Positions 12,301-25,500 of a DNA stretch of 64,000 nt are shown in pieces. Positions within the stretch are counted from its first letter, which is position 1, and each line of letters starts with the position of its first letter. A program made the translations under genes and the position numbers. The notes beneath the pieces were generated by a model. The model made no database searches. It saw nothing but the letters and a program-made list of their open reading frames with translations, and had not been told where the DNA came from. Source of the DNA: Eudorina sp. 2006-703-Eu-15 (Eukaryota > Chlorophyta > Chlorophyceae > Chlamydomonadales > Volvocaceae); NCBI GenBank assembly GCA_003117195.1, contig BDSI01000107.1, positions 1 through 64,000 on the forward strand, written 5' to 3'.

Positions 12301-15300
12301 TCATCTTTGACCATGGTCACCATGATCACCACCACCATCATCATCGTCCGCCAAGGACAGGTCCATGAACAGCGGGGCCAGGTCAGTATCGCAGCGGCCC
12401 CGCCGACCCCGGCCAACTCCCTCGGACGACCGACCCGAAACCCCCACCATCACCGGGCCCAACCCGGTCGGCGACGCACTCTGCCGCCGAGTCGCGCTGC
12501 CGCCACCCTGATGGCCCCTCAAGGACTCCCCGTCCCTCGGCGAGGGCTTGCCGGCGCCCGCCCCCTCCGACGGCGAGCCCCGGTCTGCGGGCCGAGGGGC
12601 GGGGCTGGTCCGGCCTCCGGCCGCTGCCGTGGCGGCTAGGTTGGCCTTCTGCTTCTGGTACCTGCACCCGGGACCCAACACCCAGCGGGTTTAACCCGAG
12701 GGTGCGCCTTGTTAAAAGATTATTCACAAACGCATGTGAAGCATAAAGAGTTCCGGGTTGGGGTAATAGCCGCGGGGGCCTTCAGAGGGCATTTCAGAGG
12801 ACCACACACTGCGTGCCTTGTGGCCATTGTGGCCAACCTGCCGGGGCGCGCACAGCAACCATCAGCGCGGCCTACGCGTGCGGCTCGCCGCGCATCCCGC
12901 AAACTGAAAGAGGAAAGCCTGCAGCCATGATGACAGGGTTCGCATCACACACCAGCCATCGCCTGCCTGGCGTCGTGAACTTTCCCCTCTCCTTTCCCCC
13001 CGCAACCTGCACTCACAAGAGGCCCATGTGCTTGAACACCGCCGATGCGGGTGTCTGCGCGGGCAGGGTGGTCCGCACGCTTTGGAAGTTCTCCTTGCAG
13101 AACTTGGCGAACCCATTCAGCGGCTGCGGGGCAGGAAGCGGCACCGAGGCCAATACATGGGGAAGCCGGCACACGTGTAAGAGATCACCACGCGGCAAGA
13201 CGTGGACCGCCGAGGTGTGGGGCTGCGCCGCGCCGCGGCATCCCCTTGGGCAACCGCGTCCGCGTTCAAAGGAACAGAGCACACGGGTTCCGTGTCCCAC
13301 AAGCAAGCGAAACAATTACGGTATGGCGTTTCCGAGATAGCGGGCCACGATCGGGCCTCCCCTGCGCCGCACTGGTCGCTTGCCTCACTGCCTTTCCATA
13401 CTGCGAGACATGATTGGCGCACCTCACGTCCGCCTCCACGCACACCTCCCAGGTCAGACCATATCGCGCGCGGCCCCTCACCTTGGCCGCGGTGCCCACT
13501 GCACCCGCCCCGGGGTCACCGCCTGGTCCCACCGCCGCCACCCCCGCCCCCGCCGCCGTTCCCGCCCGGCGCGTCCGCAGATTGCCGTTCTTGTCGAAGT
13601 TGCCTAGGTACTCGAGCTGGGCGTGGCAGACGGCGCACACGTGCACGCCCACGCGGATGGTACGGCGCTGGCGGCCGTACTCCTTGCCGCAGCCCTCCCG
13701 GGTGCAGCGCCAGCGGTGCGCGTACTGCACGATGTAGTCGTGGGTGCGGCTGATGACCAGGGAGGGGTCGTACGCAGTAAAGCGACGCGCCCAGTGCTCC
13801 CAGGCTGGGCCGTGCGGCCTGTCGTACTCGTGGCTGATGTGCCAAGCTGAAGGGGCGTTGGGTTGGCAAAAGGGGGGAGGTGCGCAGGGCGTGTTTTTGT
13901 TGTTTTCAACTCCCTGGAGGGGTCAAGACTCAGAGGGCCTCAAGGGGCCGGAATCAGGTTCCGTTCAACACAACGCGGCCGGAAGATACACCACGCGATG
14001 TGACGCATCCGCGCCTCACTAACATATACACACAGAAAGGAGGCAGGACACGTCGTTCTCTGTTATCAACTCCAAGAAGTGGCCGCCCCACTGCAACTGC
14101 TACGCCGCCTCCTGAACATTCCGGATCCTTAACCCCGCTCGTTCAGTGCCTCCCCGGACAGGTCCTCGGACTCCCCCTCCCCCGCCGCCCTCCGGGCCTG
14201 GGTTCAGTTCTTGCGATTGGAGCCCCGCCCGCCCCTAATGTCAATGAAAACAGTGGAATCGCCAGGAAAAGCACCACCCGCCTGCGTCCCCCTCCATCCC
14301 TCACCCGCGACGTGACACATCTCATGGGCGAGTGTGTTACGCAGCTTCTCCTGGCAGTCGATCAGCCGCGGAGACAGCTCCAGTCTGTCGGCGACGCGCC
14401 TGCCGGCACGGGCGGATATCCGATTTCAACACAATGCACAAAGCGAGAGGAAGATGGGGGAGAGAGAGACAGAGAGGCAAGCAGACAGCCAGGAAGGAAC
14501 TTCGACGGCAAGCATCCCGACTCGTTGGGACTGCAAACAACGAGGTGGTCAGGAGGTTCCTTGGTAGGCACCATGCCACCAGCAGCAGAAGGCCAAGCAC
14601 GGCAACACTCGCACAGCCCAGGCGTGGCCGGTGACCAAAGCGCGGGCGCCAGGAACCAAGGTGGTGTGTTTATCCCTACATGGATCCCTACATGCGAGAA
14701 CCGCAGCCACACTGCATGCGGTCACACACGGCATTGCGTCTCTGCCTCGTGACCCCAGTTCCAACCAGCCGTACCGCCGCCGTTTTCCCCTTCCCTCCCT
14801 CTAGCCCATGGTACCACACTCAATCGGACCTTTGTTTCGGCAGAGTCGCGTAGAGCAATTTGCCTAGCTCACCTGTCAACACAAATGCTGCCCCCAGGCC
14901 GACAAACCCGAACCCCCTCATCACACCTGGTAGTGCCAGCCGGCTCCCGCTGCGCCACCACCTGACCCGCGGTGGAGGTCAGGCGGCTGTTCCACACCAG
15001 CGGCAGGGTGACCGGCAACTGGCCGCTGAACACCGCCTCGTTCCACCTGCGGCCAGGTGCCGGCGGTGCGGAGAGGGCGCCAGTGAGGCGCAAGACCGCA
15101 AGACAGCGCAATGTGAGGAGGAGGGCAACCGGGTTGCATGACTGGCTGCTGAAGGCCCGACAAGGCACACACGCGGCGGAGGACACGCAAACCCGTCTGA
15201 CCAATGTGGGACAACGAATGTGGGTCAATCGATGTGAGTTTACGCTCTTGGCGTGATGAGGTACTTGGCGTTTTCGCTGCACAACCTCTTCCCAAAGGCC

Positions 15301-18248
15301 TTCCCCGGACGCCATGTACATAAAAGCCGCTTAACGGAGGCCCCTGCCCGGCCCTCCGCGCCTAACTCCCAGGACGGGGGGGGGTGGAAGTCAACCCACT
15401 TGTCGTACAGCTCCTTCGCCACCTTCGCTCGCGATGCCAGGAACGCTCGTTGCGCAGCTGCTGCTGCCGCGGCCGGCGTCTTTCCGCGCGCTTTCTTTCC
15501 AGTCACGGCCCCACCCGTCACCGGCGCCGTCTGCTGCCCCGCCGGTTCCTCGTCGCCATCGGCGACCAGTCCGCCGCGCCGCCTCTGCCCCTTGCGGCCG
15601 GGACCGGTCGGCAGACCCGCGCCACCAAGCACTGCCGCCGGGGTCGGCAGAGGCTGCGGCAACGACGGGGTTGTAAGGATCTGTTCCCCGTCAAGACGAC
15701 CCCCGCGCACACGGCCCCTCCCGCCGGCCTTCCCCCGGGCCCCACCACCCAGGCCGAAAACCGGCAGGGGCGTCTGCAGCGCACAGCCTCGCTCCGGGCC
15801 CTCCTCAGCACCACCATCACTGGAGGAACTGCTCAACGTGTCGTCCTCGTCGTCGTCCAGAATCCCGTACGGATCGTACGAGTGGGCTGGGGTCGCCGCC
15901 CACGCCCCGCCCAGGCCCCAGGTCATGAGATTCCCGCCCCCGCGGTTTTGAGACAACGGCTCCGGTTCCAGGTCCTCCGGCACTGGGGCCGATGGATGCG
16001 GCTCCTGGTGCGGGCTGCTCGCTTCCGGGCTGGAGTCCAGCAGCACCATCGCCCTCCGCCTCGCCGTGGTTGGCGGCCGATGATGCCAGCGCGGACACAC
16101 CACCACCTCCACCTCCGAGTCCGACGAAGCGCTCTGCTCCCACCCGCCAGGTGCAGCCGAGCGTCCGCTGTCGCCGCGGGTGCCAGCGGCGCTCCCGCAA
16201 GGCGTGTCAAGCCCAAGCGTCGCAGTGCTGCCCGCGATGTTCCGCCCAGTTGGAAGCCCGACAGCGGCGGCCTCGGTTGCTTGCAGCGCCGCCGGCGGAG
16301 CCTGTCGGTGGGCTTCAATCAACCCTGCCGGACTCACCCTGTACCCCCCAGCTGCCTCCCGCACGTCAACTGCATCTCCATCTTCTTCCTGGTCCTCAAG
16401 TTCAGCACATCTGCCGTGGGAGGGGGTCCGGTCGACGCTGCCCTGGGCTCTACTCCGTCCCTCCCTGCCAGCCAGGGACGTCAGGTCCAACACCTCCGGC
16501 ACCCGGGGTCGCGGCGAGTGCGGAGACGAAGGCGAGAAGGACGAAGAGAGAGAGTCACCGGGCATCACCCGGAGGTCGAATCGGCCATCTTCAGCCGCAC
16601 TGCCGCTGCTCCAGCTCCCCGGCGTACCCGCCTCATCGGGCGGATCGCCCGCGGCAAGAGACAGACCCCCAAGCTGCGCCAGCAGCTGCAGCTCGCCATA
16701 CAAGTCGAATGCCAGTCCGTCCATGTCATCGGCCGCGGCCGTGCGACGGTCGCCGTTGCTGCCATCACCAACATCGCGGCCGGTGTACGTAGCCGCAGCC
16801 GCAGCCGCTGCCACCTCCCCAAGGACATCTCGTCCGTCCCTCTGCCCCTGTCGGCGCCGCGGCACCAAGGCCAGCTGGCTGACGGCCGCCAGCAGCGCGC
16901 CCCTTTGCACAGATGCTGAGGGCGACGTTGACGCGTCGCCGCTGGTCTGGGTCGCGCACGTCCCCGCGCCCGGGTCAGCAGACGGCGAACACGCGGGATT
17001 GAGGCTCAAGCCCTCTAGGCAGTCAGCTATTACGGCCACGCCCGCCACCGGTCCAGGCGACGAGGCCCCGGCTGGGCGCTGCCTAATCTCCTCCTCATCG
17101 GAACAGCTGCTTCCGGTGGCGGGCAGGTGCTGCCGGGGGCTGTCCCCACCACCTCCTTCACTTTCGTGCGCTGAGTGAAAGCTCAGCGAGCTACACTGGC
17201 TACTAGGCCGGCTGCTGCTGCGGCGGCTAGGTCCGTCGGTTCGTTCCCGGTGCTCCGCCATCGGGACCCCAGCGTGGACGACAGGCTCAAGGTCTCCGTT
17301 CCCAAGGTGCTGCTGACCAGCGCCTGCGTCAACCCTGGCATCCGGCACACCGGCATGCTCAAACCCCGGGCCCAAGGCTGAGGCGAACAGGCTCACACCC
17401 GTCCCAGCGGCCTCCCGGCAGTCTTGTTGCAAAGTCGTGGTGCACCTCTTCCCCAGCGCGGCAGCTGTGGCCGGGTCGCTGTCGCTGCCATCGTCCACCA
17501 TCCTTCGGCGGGCTGTGCGTGGCGCCCGGATGCTGCGCGTGAACACGAGCGGCGCCTCGTCATCTCCGTCGCTTCCGTCCTCAGAGGCCGCAGCCCCCGC
17601 CAATACCTGATCCAGAGCCCGCTGTGGGCAGCCCGCTTGGCCGGCTGCACGCACGGCCGTGTCTTGCATCCGAGGCACATACGGCTGCGCTGAAACCACG
17701 GAAGGCGCAGTCCCAAGGTCACCTCTGCGACTGAGGTCGCAAGCGGCAGGCCGGCGGCTGCCGGCATCAGGGCTGCCTCCGCTGGCTTGATGGTTGATGG
17801 TTTCAGTCCCGAGCAGGGCAGCCAGCTCGAGGATGCCTTTCTTTCCTTCGCACACAGAGGTTGCACCGGATGAGAAAATTGTCGGCCGGGGCGCTGGAGA
17901 ACGCGTGGACTGGGGGACTGCGGCTGGCTGTAAGTTGGTGACATTGTGCAGGGCACGGTGTTGCTGCGGTTGTGCACAGGCTGAGCGGCCGGCGACCGGA
18001 CGTGGGGGGCAGGCGCTCGACTTCGGTGACACAGGCTGTGCACTACTGCAGCCGGCCGCTGCATCGTCTGCTTCATCGTCGGAGTCGACGAGTCGCCGCC
18101 GCTGCTTTGACCGTCGCTGGGTACGGCTGATGGTCAAAGGTGCGTCCTCCGGCGATGCCCCGCCGCAGCTGCCGGCAGCAGGCAGGCCACCTAAGGCAGC
18201 GCCACGAGTTGGTGTGCTCTGCGAAGGCACCAACTCATCCGTTGGCAA
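12301..18248 (-). CDS. SprT-like zinc metalloprotease with GCNA architecture (6 exons resolved, ~1,298 aa)
   Basis: Exons: 18248-15400, 15046-14927, 14399-14305, 13846-13482, 13123-13017, 12661-12301; phases agree. The first ~930 residues are low-complexity and acidic/Ser-rich. The SprT domain begins at ELYDKWNEAVFSGQLP; its zinc-binding HExxH is HEMCH (~1015-1019), with WHISHEYDRPHG after it. A zinc ribbon follows (CTREGC ... CAVCH), then an HMG-box-like segment (LNGFAKFCKENFQSV). IDR-SprT-ribbon-HMG is the order of GCNA/ACRC, a nuclear protease for DNA-protein crosslinks; that role is inferred. Three related motifs (RRRLVDSDDEA, ARRRMVDDGSDSDP, ARRRAMVLLDSSPEA) recur in the N-terminus. The frame opens with a TTG at 18248 just after a stop and has no early ATG, so a first exon is missing here. 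Confidence 0.88.
14238..14263 (-). repeat. Intron block B copy (SprT gene intron 3)
   Basis: Diverged copy, in sense GGCGATTCCACTGTTTTCAT then TGACAT, starting about 40 nt after the donor at 14304. Same orientation as the other copies. Confidence 0.65.
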
Positions 18249-19781
18249 ACTTCACGGGGACAGATTCAAACCGTTGATGTGAAGTTCCAATACCTGTGCT
18301 ACACGCAGAGCTGCATTCCTGCAAGATTGGGACCCGAGCATAGCGTTGCAACCGCGTGATCCTGGCGAGTCTGTAAAACTGGAGAAGTGCCGTGGCGAAA
18401 GCGACAACCCTTTGGAAGGCTGGTGCAGGATCCTGGCATTCATTAAAGAACATGTAAGAACAATATGTGCTGCAACATAATAAATACAAGCTGTATGATA
18501 TAAAGTAAGACTAGGGTATGGGTATAGGCAAGGCTGCCTTTGCAACAAAATTGATTGCCGTGAATTCCCTACTCGGCCTCATCTATATTGTACAGGTGAA
18601 CAGATATGAAAGAATTGCGTTGCTGGTCAACGCGCGTGATGATACGACACAGCCCAGCTTGAGTGGAGAACTCCACGGATCGTATGCTATTGGGCATCGA
18701 TATAAAATGGCGACTTGCCAGCGAGGTTGCGAGGTTGCCAAGCTGCCAACCATCAACGAGCAACCGTTAAACCCAGACGTCGTCTTTTGCCCATTCGCCA
18801 ACGTTTCGGCAAATAAATTATCGACACTAGCTTCGCGCAATCCTGAAATGCTGCTAAGCACTGCAAAACATTCTTGTGCCGCGTGCGCATGCAGCGGCGA
18901 CAACTCATTGCTGCACGGACCTGCTAGTCCCCCCAGGCTGGCCCTGGTCGGGTGGGCGCACATGCAACCAACCGCTGCATGCCAAGGGTGCCCCCTTGGC
19001 TGCGCCCAGGTGCCCTGTCGGGACCGCAGTCAGCCCGATCAGCCTACCTCGGCCGGCGCCTGCTTGCTGACCTAAACGAAAGTGACGCTGCTGTCAGCTG
19101 TTGCAAGTACGGCACTGAGAGTACGATTTGATCAAGGGGCAACGTGACTGGACGAGACCACGCACCGAAGATGGAATGCGACAACACCACCAGGGAGGGC
19201 CTGCCGTTAAGAATTTCACCACTGCCGCCCGCGTTACCTTCGAGAGGTGCCGAGACCGCGAGCATGTACGCACGCATGCATCCATGGCTATGTACGGAGT
19301 TGTGGAAGGTCATAAAAATCGTACAGCGGACACCCTGTCATGCCACATCATCGCAAACATCCGACAGAATTTGCTCACCGTCCCCGGCCCAGAATGCTCG
19401 CCTAAACAGCGGCAGCGTGATTCCTTCCGTGTGCTATCCCGATGTAGGTAGGTGCGGCGCAACAGGCACATGGACACGATGACAGCGGCGCGCGCCCCTG
19501 TACCCAAGACAACGCTCTCTCAGCCTGCGGCCCGGCCACACAGGCCAGGGAGGCAGATGATGTTCCTGCGGTTTAACGCCCTCCACACCGTCCACCGTGC
19601 TGACCCCAGCTGCCTCGGGTGTCGCACCGCCTGCCGCGAGCATGGCCGCCCCGAAGATAGGCCCGCCCTGAATGCTTTGCCCTGGTGGTGATGGTGAAGA
19701 TGGGGGGGTCCAGCGCTGACGTTCGACATACCCGTCCACCGCCCCATGGAGCACATCCCTAGGGCTGGCGAAAGGGACCGG
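18249..19781. other. Upstream of SprT-like gene; no gene resolved
   Basis: Relatively AT-rich from 18250 to 18900. It should hold the missing first exon and promoter of the minus-strand SprT gene and the 3' UTR of the next gene. A TATAAAA string lies on the plus strand near 18700, and open frames of 100-185 codons exist on both strands, but none has splice or family support. Confidence 0.4.
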
Positions 19782-22252
19782 TCACCTCCCGACCCAAATC
19801 CGTACAGTCAACGACCGAGGACGGCGAGAAGGCTGAAACCCCACGCGTTCCGCTCTCCGCCGGGGAACCGCGCCCAAGTGCTCTGCCGTACACAATACAT
19901 GCACGACTTGCAGGGTCGGTCGGGTGGCGGCTGTGTGCCTGCAAGGCTCGCACACCTCCCTGGCTCTTCCCAGCTGCCCGTCCCCAGACATTGGCCATGC
20001 GGCACCGCAAGAAGACCTCAGTCAAGATCCGTGTTGCACCCGAGGTGCTCGACACACTCAAAACTACACCCCGAACAGTGATCATACCAAACCTCCGAAC
20101 AAGCGACGAGCCCACGGCAAGCGCCGCAACTCCGCGCCGTCAGGCCCGGCCTCCCTGTCGTCCGAACATTAATGAACCAGGGGTCGCCTACCGGTAGAAG
20201 CTGGCAGCGTCGCGCGCTGCATCCCAACAACCACGGTCACTTGAGGGTATGTCATCGTCCCCTTCATCCCAGTCCCGAGCTGGGCGGGACGGGAAACTCC
20301 AAGTACCGACTGAGCAGTCTAGATGCCCTCCACGCCAATTCTTGTAAAGTCTCCTGCAAGTCAATGTTCAACACGCCAGCTCGTCGGCCGCAGCAAGCGC
20401 CGCCGCCGTGCCGCCCTGCCGCGTCCCCGCCCCGGCCCTGCAACTGCCCTGCGCCGCAAACAAGCCCTGCTGTTGCTTGCAAAGCCCCGCACCTCGCTTG
20501 GTCGTTCATTCCTTCGTTTGTTGTTAGTTTAGTCATCACCAATATGTATGTATGGTCACAGTCGCGGCCGCACCGTGTCGACCGCCGCAACAGTTTACTG
20601 ACACGCACGCACCGCATGCACATTGGGCATACACCGCATACACCGCAACGCAAGCCGCGAGAGCGGAACACATGATTCGCCAATGTCCCTGCTGGAGCCA
20701 GCAGACATGGATACGCCGTCATTGGTACGTGTAGGCAAACGCCTCGCCCACATGCTTAAACCATCTCTCCTTGTCCAGCGCGCAGGACCCCGCCACCCCG
20801 CCCCGCGGCACCCGCCGCACCTGCCACATCGCCTCACAGAACTTAGCCCAGGCACGCGGGGGGGCATCGTCCCCCGCACAAAGCACCTCGCATCCAGGGG
20901 CCAAGACAGCAAAAGCCGCCGTATATGCCAACGGAGCTGCTGCGTAACCTGGCCCCGCAGCACCCTGAATGGGAGTGGTCACGCGGACCGCGTCGCGCCC
21001 GGAATCCAGCCCGAGTGTGCGGGGTCAGAACCTGTCAAGAGCTGCGCCGCGTCGCGTCGCCCAAGTGCGTGTGAATGTGTAGGCATGGCCGCAGGTGGCG
21101 GGGTGCGCACCCGGCGGGCCAGAGAGAGAGCGCGCCCGGCGAAGATGCACTGTCACCGCCGCTTCCTTGGGACGGGGCCGCCACATATGTACGGAAAAAC
21201 CAACACCGACCCCGGGACCCAGTCCCTGCAGAGCCCCTCTTCGGGGCCCCATTGCATGGCACCCGATCCGGACTGCTCGTTCTCCCTCCCGCAGACTTGA
21301 GACAAGCATCCCCTCATCCTCACACGCAACACACACACACACACATGCGAGCGGTCGTCAGACCCGACCGAGCTCGAGCCTCCACGTGTACGTCTGGGGA
21401 CTCTCGCGCCGCCAAGCGAGAGGCCGGGCAGGCAGCCGCTGCTGCCGCTGCTGCTCCTGCTGCCGCTGCTGCTCCTGCTGCCGCTGCTGCTCCTGCCGCT
21501 GCTGCTGCCGCTGCAATAGCGTGCACACACACGTAGTGGCAGGGTCGACCAGGCAAGGCCCCCTGGCAAGGGGTTTGGCCACGCCCAGGGGGCAAAGCAA
21601 AGCGCGGGACCCCGGCAACCAGCAGCCCAGCAAATCACCTCGCCGCCTGGTCGCACCCACTGCTAGCATCCTCGATGCGGTATGCACCCACATTACCCCC
21701 CACGCACACGGCACACACGTATGGGATTCGTCGCTAGAGAATTTTGGTACCGTTAAACGAATATCAACAACAAATCATCGTGATGCTTTGCTTGCCAGTA
21801 CCACTAGGATGCGAGCCCACCAGGTAGGACTAGGACGACGGGAACATCACTTAACACTCCCCGTACAGATGATTTCCTGACGCACAAACACACACATACA
21901 CACACGCGCGCGCGATCATCAGCGCGATCATTACGGCTGCACCCATCCCGCCTGCTGCAGCCGAGAGCCGAACGAAACCGCGCAACCCGCGCACACGGGG
22001 CAAACCGCAAGAAGCGCCACGCCCTGCCCTGCCTTGCACGCCCGCCGCGACCGCACCTGCAAACCAGCTCATCCCCCGCAACCCAGCAGACCCTGCGCGC
22101 TGCACCTTCGCATCCTGAGACAGAGACATAGAGAAGCTGGCCTGCCGAGCAGACCACCGCAAGCCCCGCGTGCCGATTCCGTACCCAAACGCCCGACACG
22201 CATCTTTTCCGGCGCCGCGGGCCAAAGCACGGGCGCCGGCAGCATGCCGCAT
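19782..22252 (-). CDS. Tentative 5-exon gene, unknown function (289 aa)
   Basis: Model: 22252-22057, 21510-21392, 20964-20729, 20353-20192, 19938-19782. Phases match at every junction, and acceptors such as CTATTGCAG, CCCATTCAG and TTGACTTGCAG are good. The start (ATG at 22252) is Arg/Ala-rich, like an organelle presequence. Exon 2 is an Ala-rich run from a GCA repeat. The middle looks genuinely coding: PRAWAKFCEAMWQV, DKERWFKHVGEAFAYT, LYKNWRGGHLDCSVGTW and SSDRGCWDAARDAASFYR. I recognise no family. The start lies only 261 bp from the CDPK stop on the same strand, which is tight, so exon 1 is the least certain; exons 3 and 4 are the most credible. Confidence 0.42.
21433..21510. repeat. GCTGCTGCCGCTGCTGCTCCT trinucleotide-type repeat
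   Basis: Tandem 15-18 bp units of GCTGCT/GCC/CCT triplets. If exon 2 of the tentative gene is right, they encode an Ala-Gly-rich run (AAAAAG repeats) on the minus strand; otherwise this is a simple microsatellite. Confidence 0.85.
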
Positions 22253-22512
22253 CCGGTCTCCCCCTGCCACTTTCCTCCCCCTTGCGCCTCTGCAACCCTG
22301 CCACCCGCGCCCTCCTTCTGCCCACCCAGACGGCTCTCATCTCCAGTCCCGTTCCAAACCCCGAACCTGTCTCCTCACCTCACAGCCCGCCCCGTCTGAC
22401 GGGTTAATCTGGGTCGGCCGGATCGCGGACGCCCTCCCTGACGGGCCTGTGGCCGCTCAGCGCTGTCCCGGACCTGCCCGGACCGCCCCCGGCCCCCCCC
22501 GCCCCCGGCTCA

Positions 22513-25500
22513 TCAGTCCTCCACGCGCGCACATGAGCCGAGGAGGCTGCTGCTCTGTATCAGCTCGTCCGCCATCGACACCACGGACGTTACGCTCGTC
22601 ATCCGCACCATGCCGTTGCCGTTGGCGTGCGCCACAAGTGCGCACCCGCCGTCGCCCGCCTCCCCGACCGCGCACGCGCCGCCGCCGGCCTTCCGGCCGC
22701 CCGTGCCCGCGCCGCCGCCTCCGCCGCCCTCGGCTCCGGCGCCGACTGCGGCCACCATGAGATGCGCCGCCGTGTTGGGGCGTGAGGCGGCGCGGGAGCG
22801 CTCGACCGTCATGGAGTAGGCCACCCGGAACTCCTCCGCGCTGACCCTGCCATCCAGGTCGGTGTCGGCCTCGGCGATGATCATCTGCGCCAGCTCCTGA
22901 TGGCCCTCCCCCAGGTACCCCACCAGCTCGGCGCACGACAGGTAGCCGTCGCGGTTCGTGTCCATGAAGGCAAAGGCCTCCGCCACCAGGCCCTCCACCT
23001 GCCGACGCAAACGGGCGGAATATATAGGGTCGCGCCGGGCGTCGGAGAGAAGTCGGGCGTCGGCGAAACGTACGGCAGCAGGTCACCGTTGCGCGGATGC
23101 GGGAGGGCGATGTGGGTCAGCCGTTGTGAGTTGGAGGGCGGTTTTTGAGCCAGCTGGCATCCAATCCCCTGCACCCTATTGGACCCGGCCCCGCCCGGGT
23201 CCCGGCGCTCCCTCCGGCCCCCCCACCTGTTCCTCCGGCAGGTAGATCGTGGCCCCCAGCCACTCCACCAGATTGAGCACGCCGTCGCTGTCCAGGTCCG
23301 CCGCGTGCACCAGCGAGTTCACCTCCTCCTCCAGCAGCACCACCCCGCGCCGCATGAAGCCCTCCCTGAACTCCCGCATGTCGATGGCGTGGTTCTCGTC
23401 GCGGTCAAAGTCCTGGAACAGGTTGTACAGCCCCGCCGTCACCTCGTCCGGCAGGCTGGCCACGATGTACCGCAGCGCCGCCTTCTTCGTTCGGCTGGCG
23501 ACCGAGTAGCGCTTGATGCGGCTGAACAGCGGGTTCTCGCAGCCCACGCCGCCGCAGGGGGGCCGCCCGGGACTGTGCGGCAGCGGCGGCAGCGACGCGG
23601 GCGCGCCCGTGCGGCCGACGGCCGTCGGCTCGCAACCGCCGGCGGCGGCCGCGGCGGCTCCGCCGCCGGACCCCTTCAGGCAGTCGGCCTGCGGCACGTA
23701 GCGCGCGAACCAGGGGTGCGCGAGGATCTCCTCCAGGGTGGCCCGCTCCCGAGGGTCCTTGACGAGCATGCGGCGCAGCAGCATCTTCACGTCGCGGGAC
23801 AGGGAGGGCCAGGGCTCGAAGGAGAAGTCCAGCTTGGCTTTCATAATGGACTTGAAGATGCCCTCGTCGCCCTCGCCAAAGAAAGGCGCCTCGCCGCACA
23901 GCATAATGTACAGCATCACGCCGCACGACCACACGTCCGCCTCCTTGCCGTACTTTTGCCGGATGACCTGCGATGCACGGCGAAGGGGACGAGGACGACG
24001 GGGACGACGGCCCTTGCGGTGGGGGTCGTGGTGCGGGGGTCAGAACGCAGGACGGCAGGGAGAGACCAAAGAACAGCGACACCTCAGGTCCCCCACGGGG
24101 CACACAGCCGTCGCCGCCGGCGCCGCCGCCACCGCTATCCCTACCTACCGGCCCATGGGTCATGGGTCACACGCATCACCACATACCAATCACCAGGCCG
24201 CCGTGAATCCCCGCCAAGACGCGCATACCGTAACCCCTGATGGCACACAGCCCGGCTCCTGACGCCTACAGCCGACCCCTATCTGCCCGGCCTGTCTGCC
24301 GCCGGCGTCCGTCCGCACACACCGCAGCACGCGTGAGGGGCGCCCCGCAAGGACTGTCCCGCCTCATACCCACGCCCACACCTATGCCCACCCACCTCCG
24401 GCGCGATGTAGTAGGGGCTCCCCAGCAGCTCGTTGAATATTTGACCTGCATTGGCGGGAACACCGTTTGATTGCACGTGACATGGGCATGCTGACTCTCG
24501 ACGTGATTTTAATACTAACTTTGATATTTTTGTAATGTCAACATCATCAACCTCGCATACGCGCGCGCCCGGCCCCCCGCACCTTCTTGATAGAACGTCG
24601 AGAGCCCAAAGTCCGTCAGCTTGACGTGGCTGAGGTCGTTCCTCGTCACGAGCAGGAAGTTCTCCGGCTTTATGTCGCGGTGTACGACGCCCATGGCGTG
24701 GCAGTACTGTACGGCCCGTATGGCCAGCATCATGAGCGGCGCCGCCTTCTCCTCCGGCAGGTACTTGCACTCCCGGAGCAGCTCGTACAGGTCTCCCTGG
24801 CACAGGTCCATGACCAGGTGCACGTTCTTCTCGTCCTCGAACACGTGGTGGAGGCCCACCACCAGGCTGTGGCCCGACAGGTGGTGCATCACCTGGAGGG
24901 GTGGGGGGTGTATGGAGGTACCGTAAGCAGCGGGGGAAAGCATGAGGGAGTGCGACTGTGGCAGTCACGGCAGGGGTGCCAATGCGAGAGCCACAGCAGC
25001 GCCCGACATGCGTCGGGGGGGGCATGTGTCAGGTAAGGAAACCCATGAAAGGGAACCGAGACGTCAAGTCCAGGTGATGCAGGCGATGGAGCTTGATGAC
25101 ACCCTAAATCCGTGTGTGTTAGGGAGGGGGAAGGGATCTAACGGATAGGTAGGCATGGATGGTATCGCATTTCGAGGGTTATGCATGCTCTAGTGCCAAG
25201 GCCTAGCGGCCGCACGGTTGAGGGTCCCGCCGGGACGGAACGCGGGAGGAGGAGCAGGCGCCTGCCGCTTTGCCCGCCAGGCGGATGAAAGGATCCGCCT
25301 GAAGGGCAACCATCCGCGGCCCATCCGCGCCTCCGTGTGCCGCCAAACACACGGCCCCAAAAAGTGTGACAGGCCGCACCTCAATCTCCCGCTTGATGTC
25401 GTCCGCGTCGAGCTGCGACAGCAGTTTTTTCTTGCCCAGTGTCTTGCAGGCAAATTTCTGGTTGTTCTTCACATGGCGTATACAGTACACCTGCGGCGAG

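Noticed and set aside
18518..19075. Plus-strand open frame with a TATAAAA just before an internal ATG
   Set aside because: Attractive promoter-like string, but the 123-codon peptide from that ATG shows no recognisable fold or conservation signal and lies where SprT 5' sequence is expected.
24260..24420. Possible extra CDPK exon between the GSPYYIAPE exon and the VIRQKYGKEADVW exon
   Set aside because: Frames there are not in phase with either neighbour, and the direct junction restores the conserved kinase sequence.
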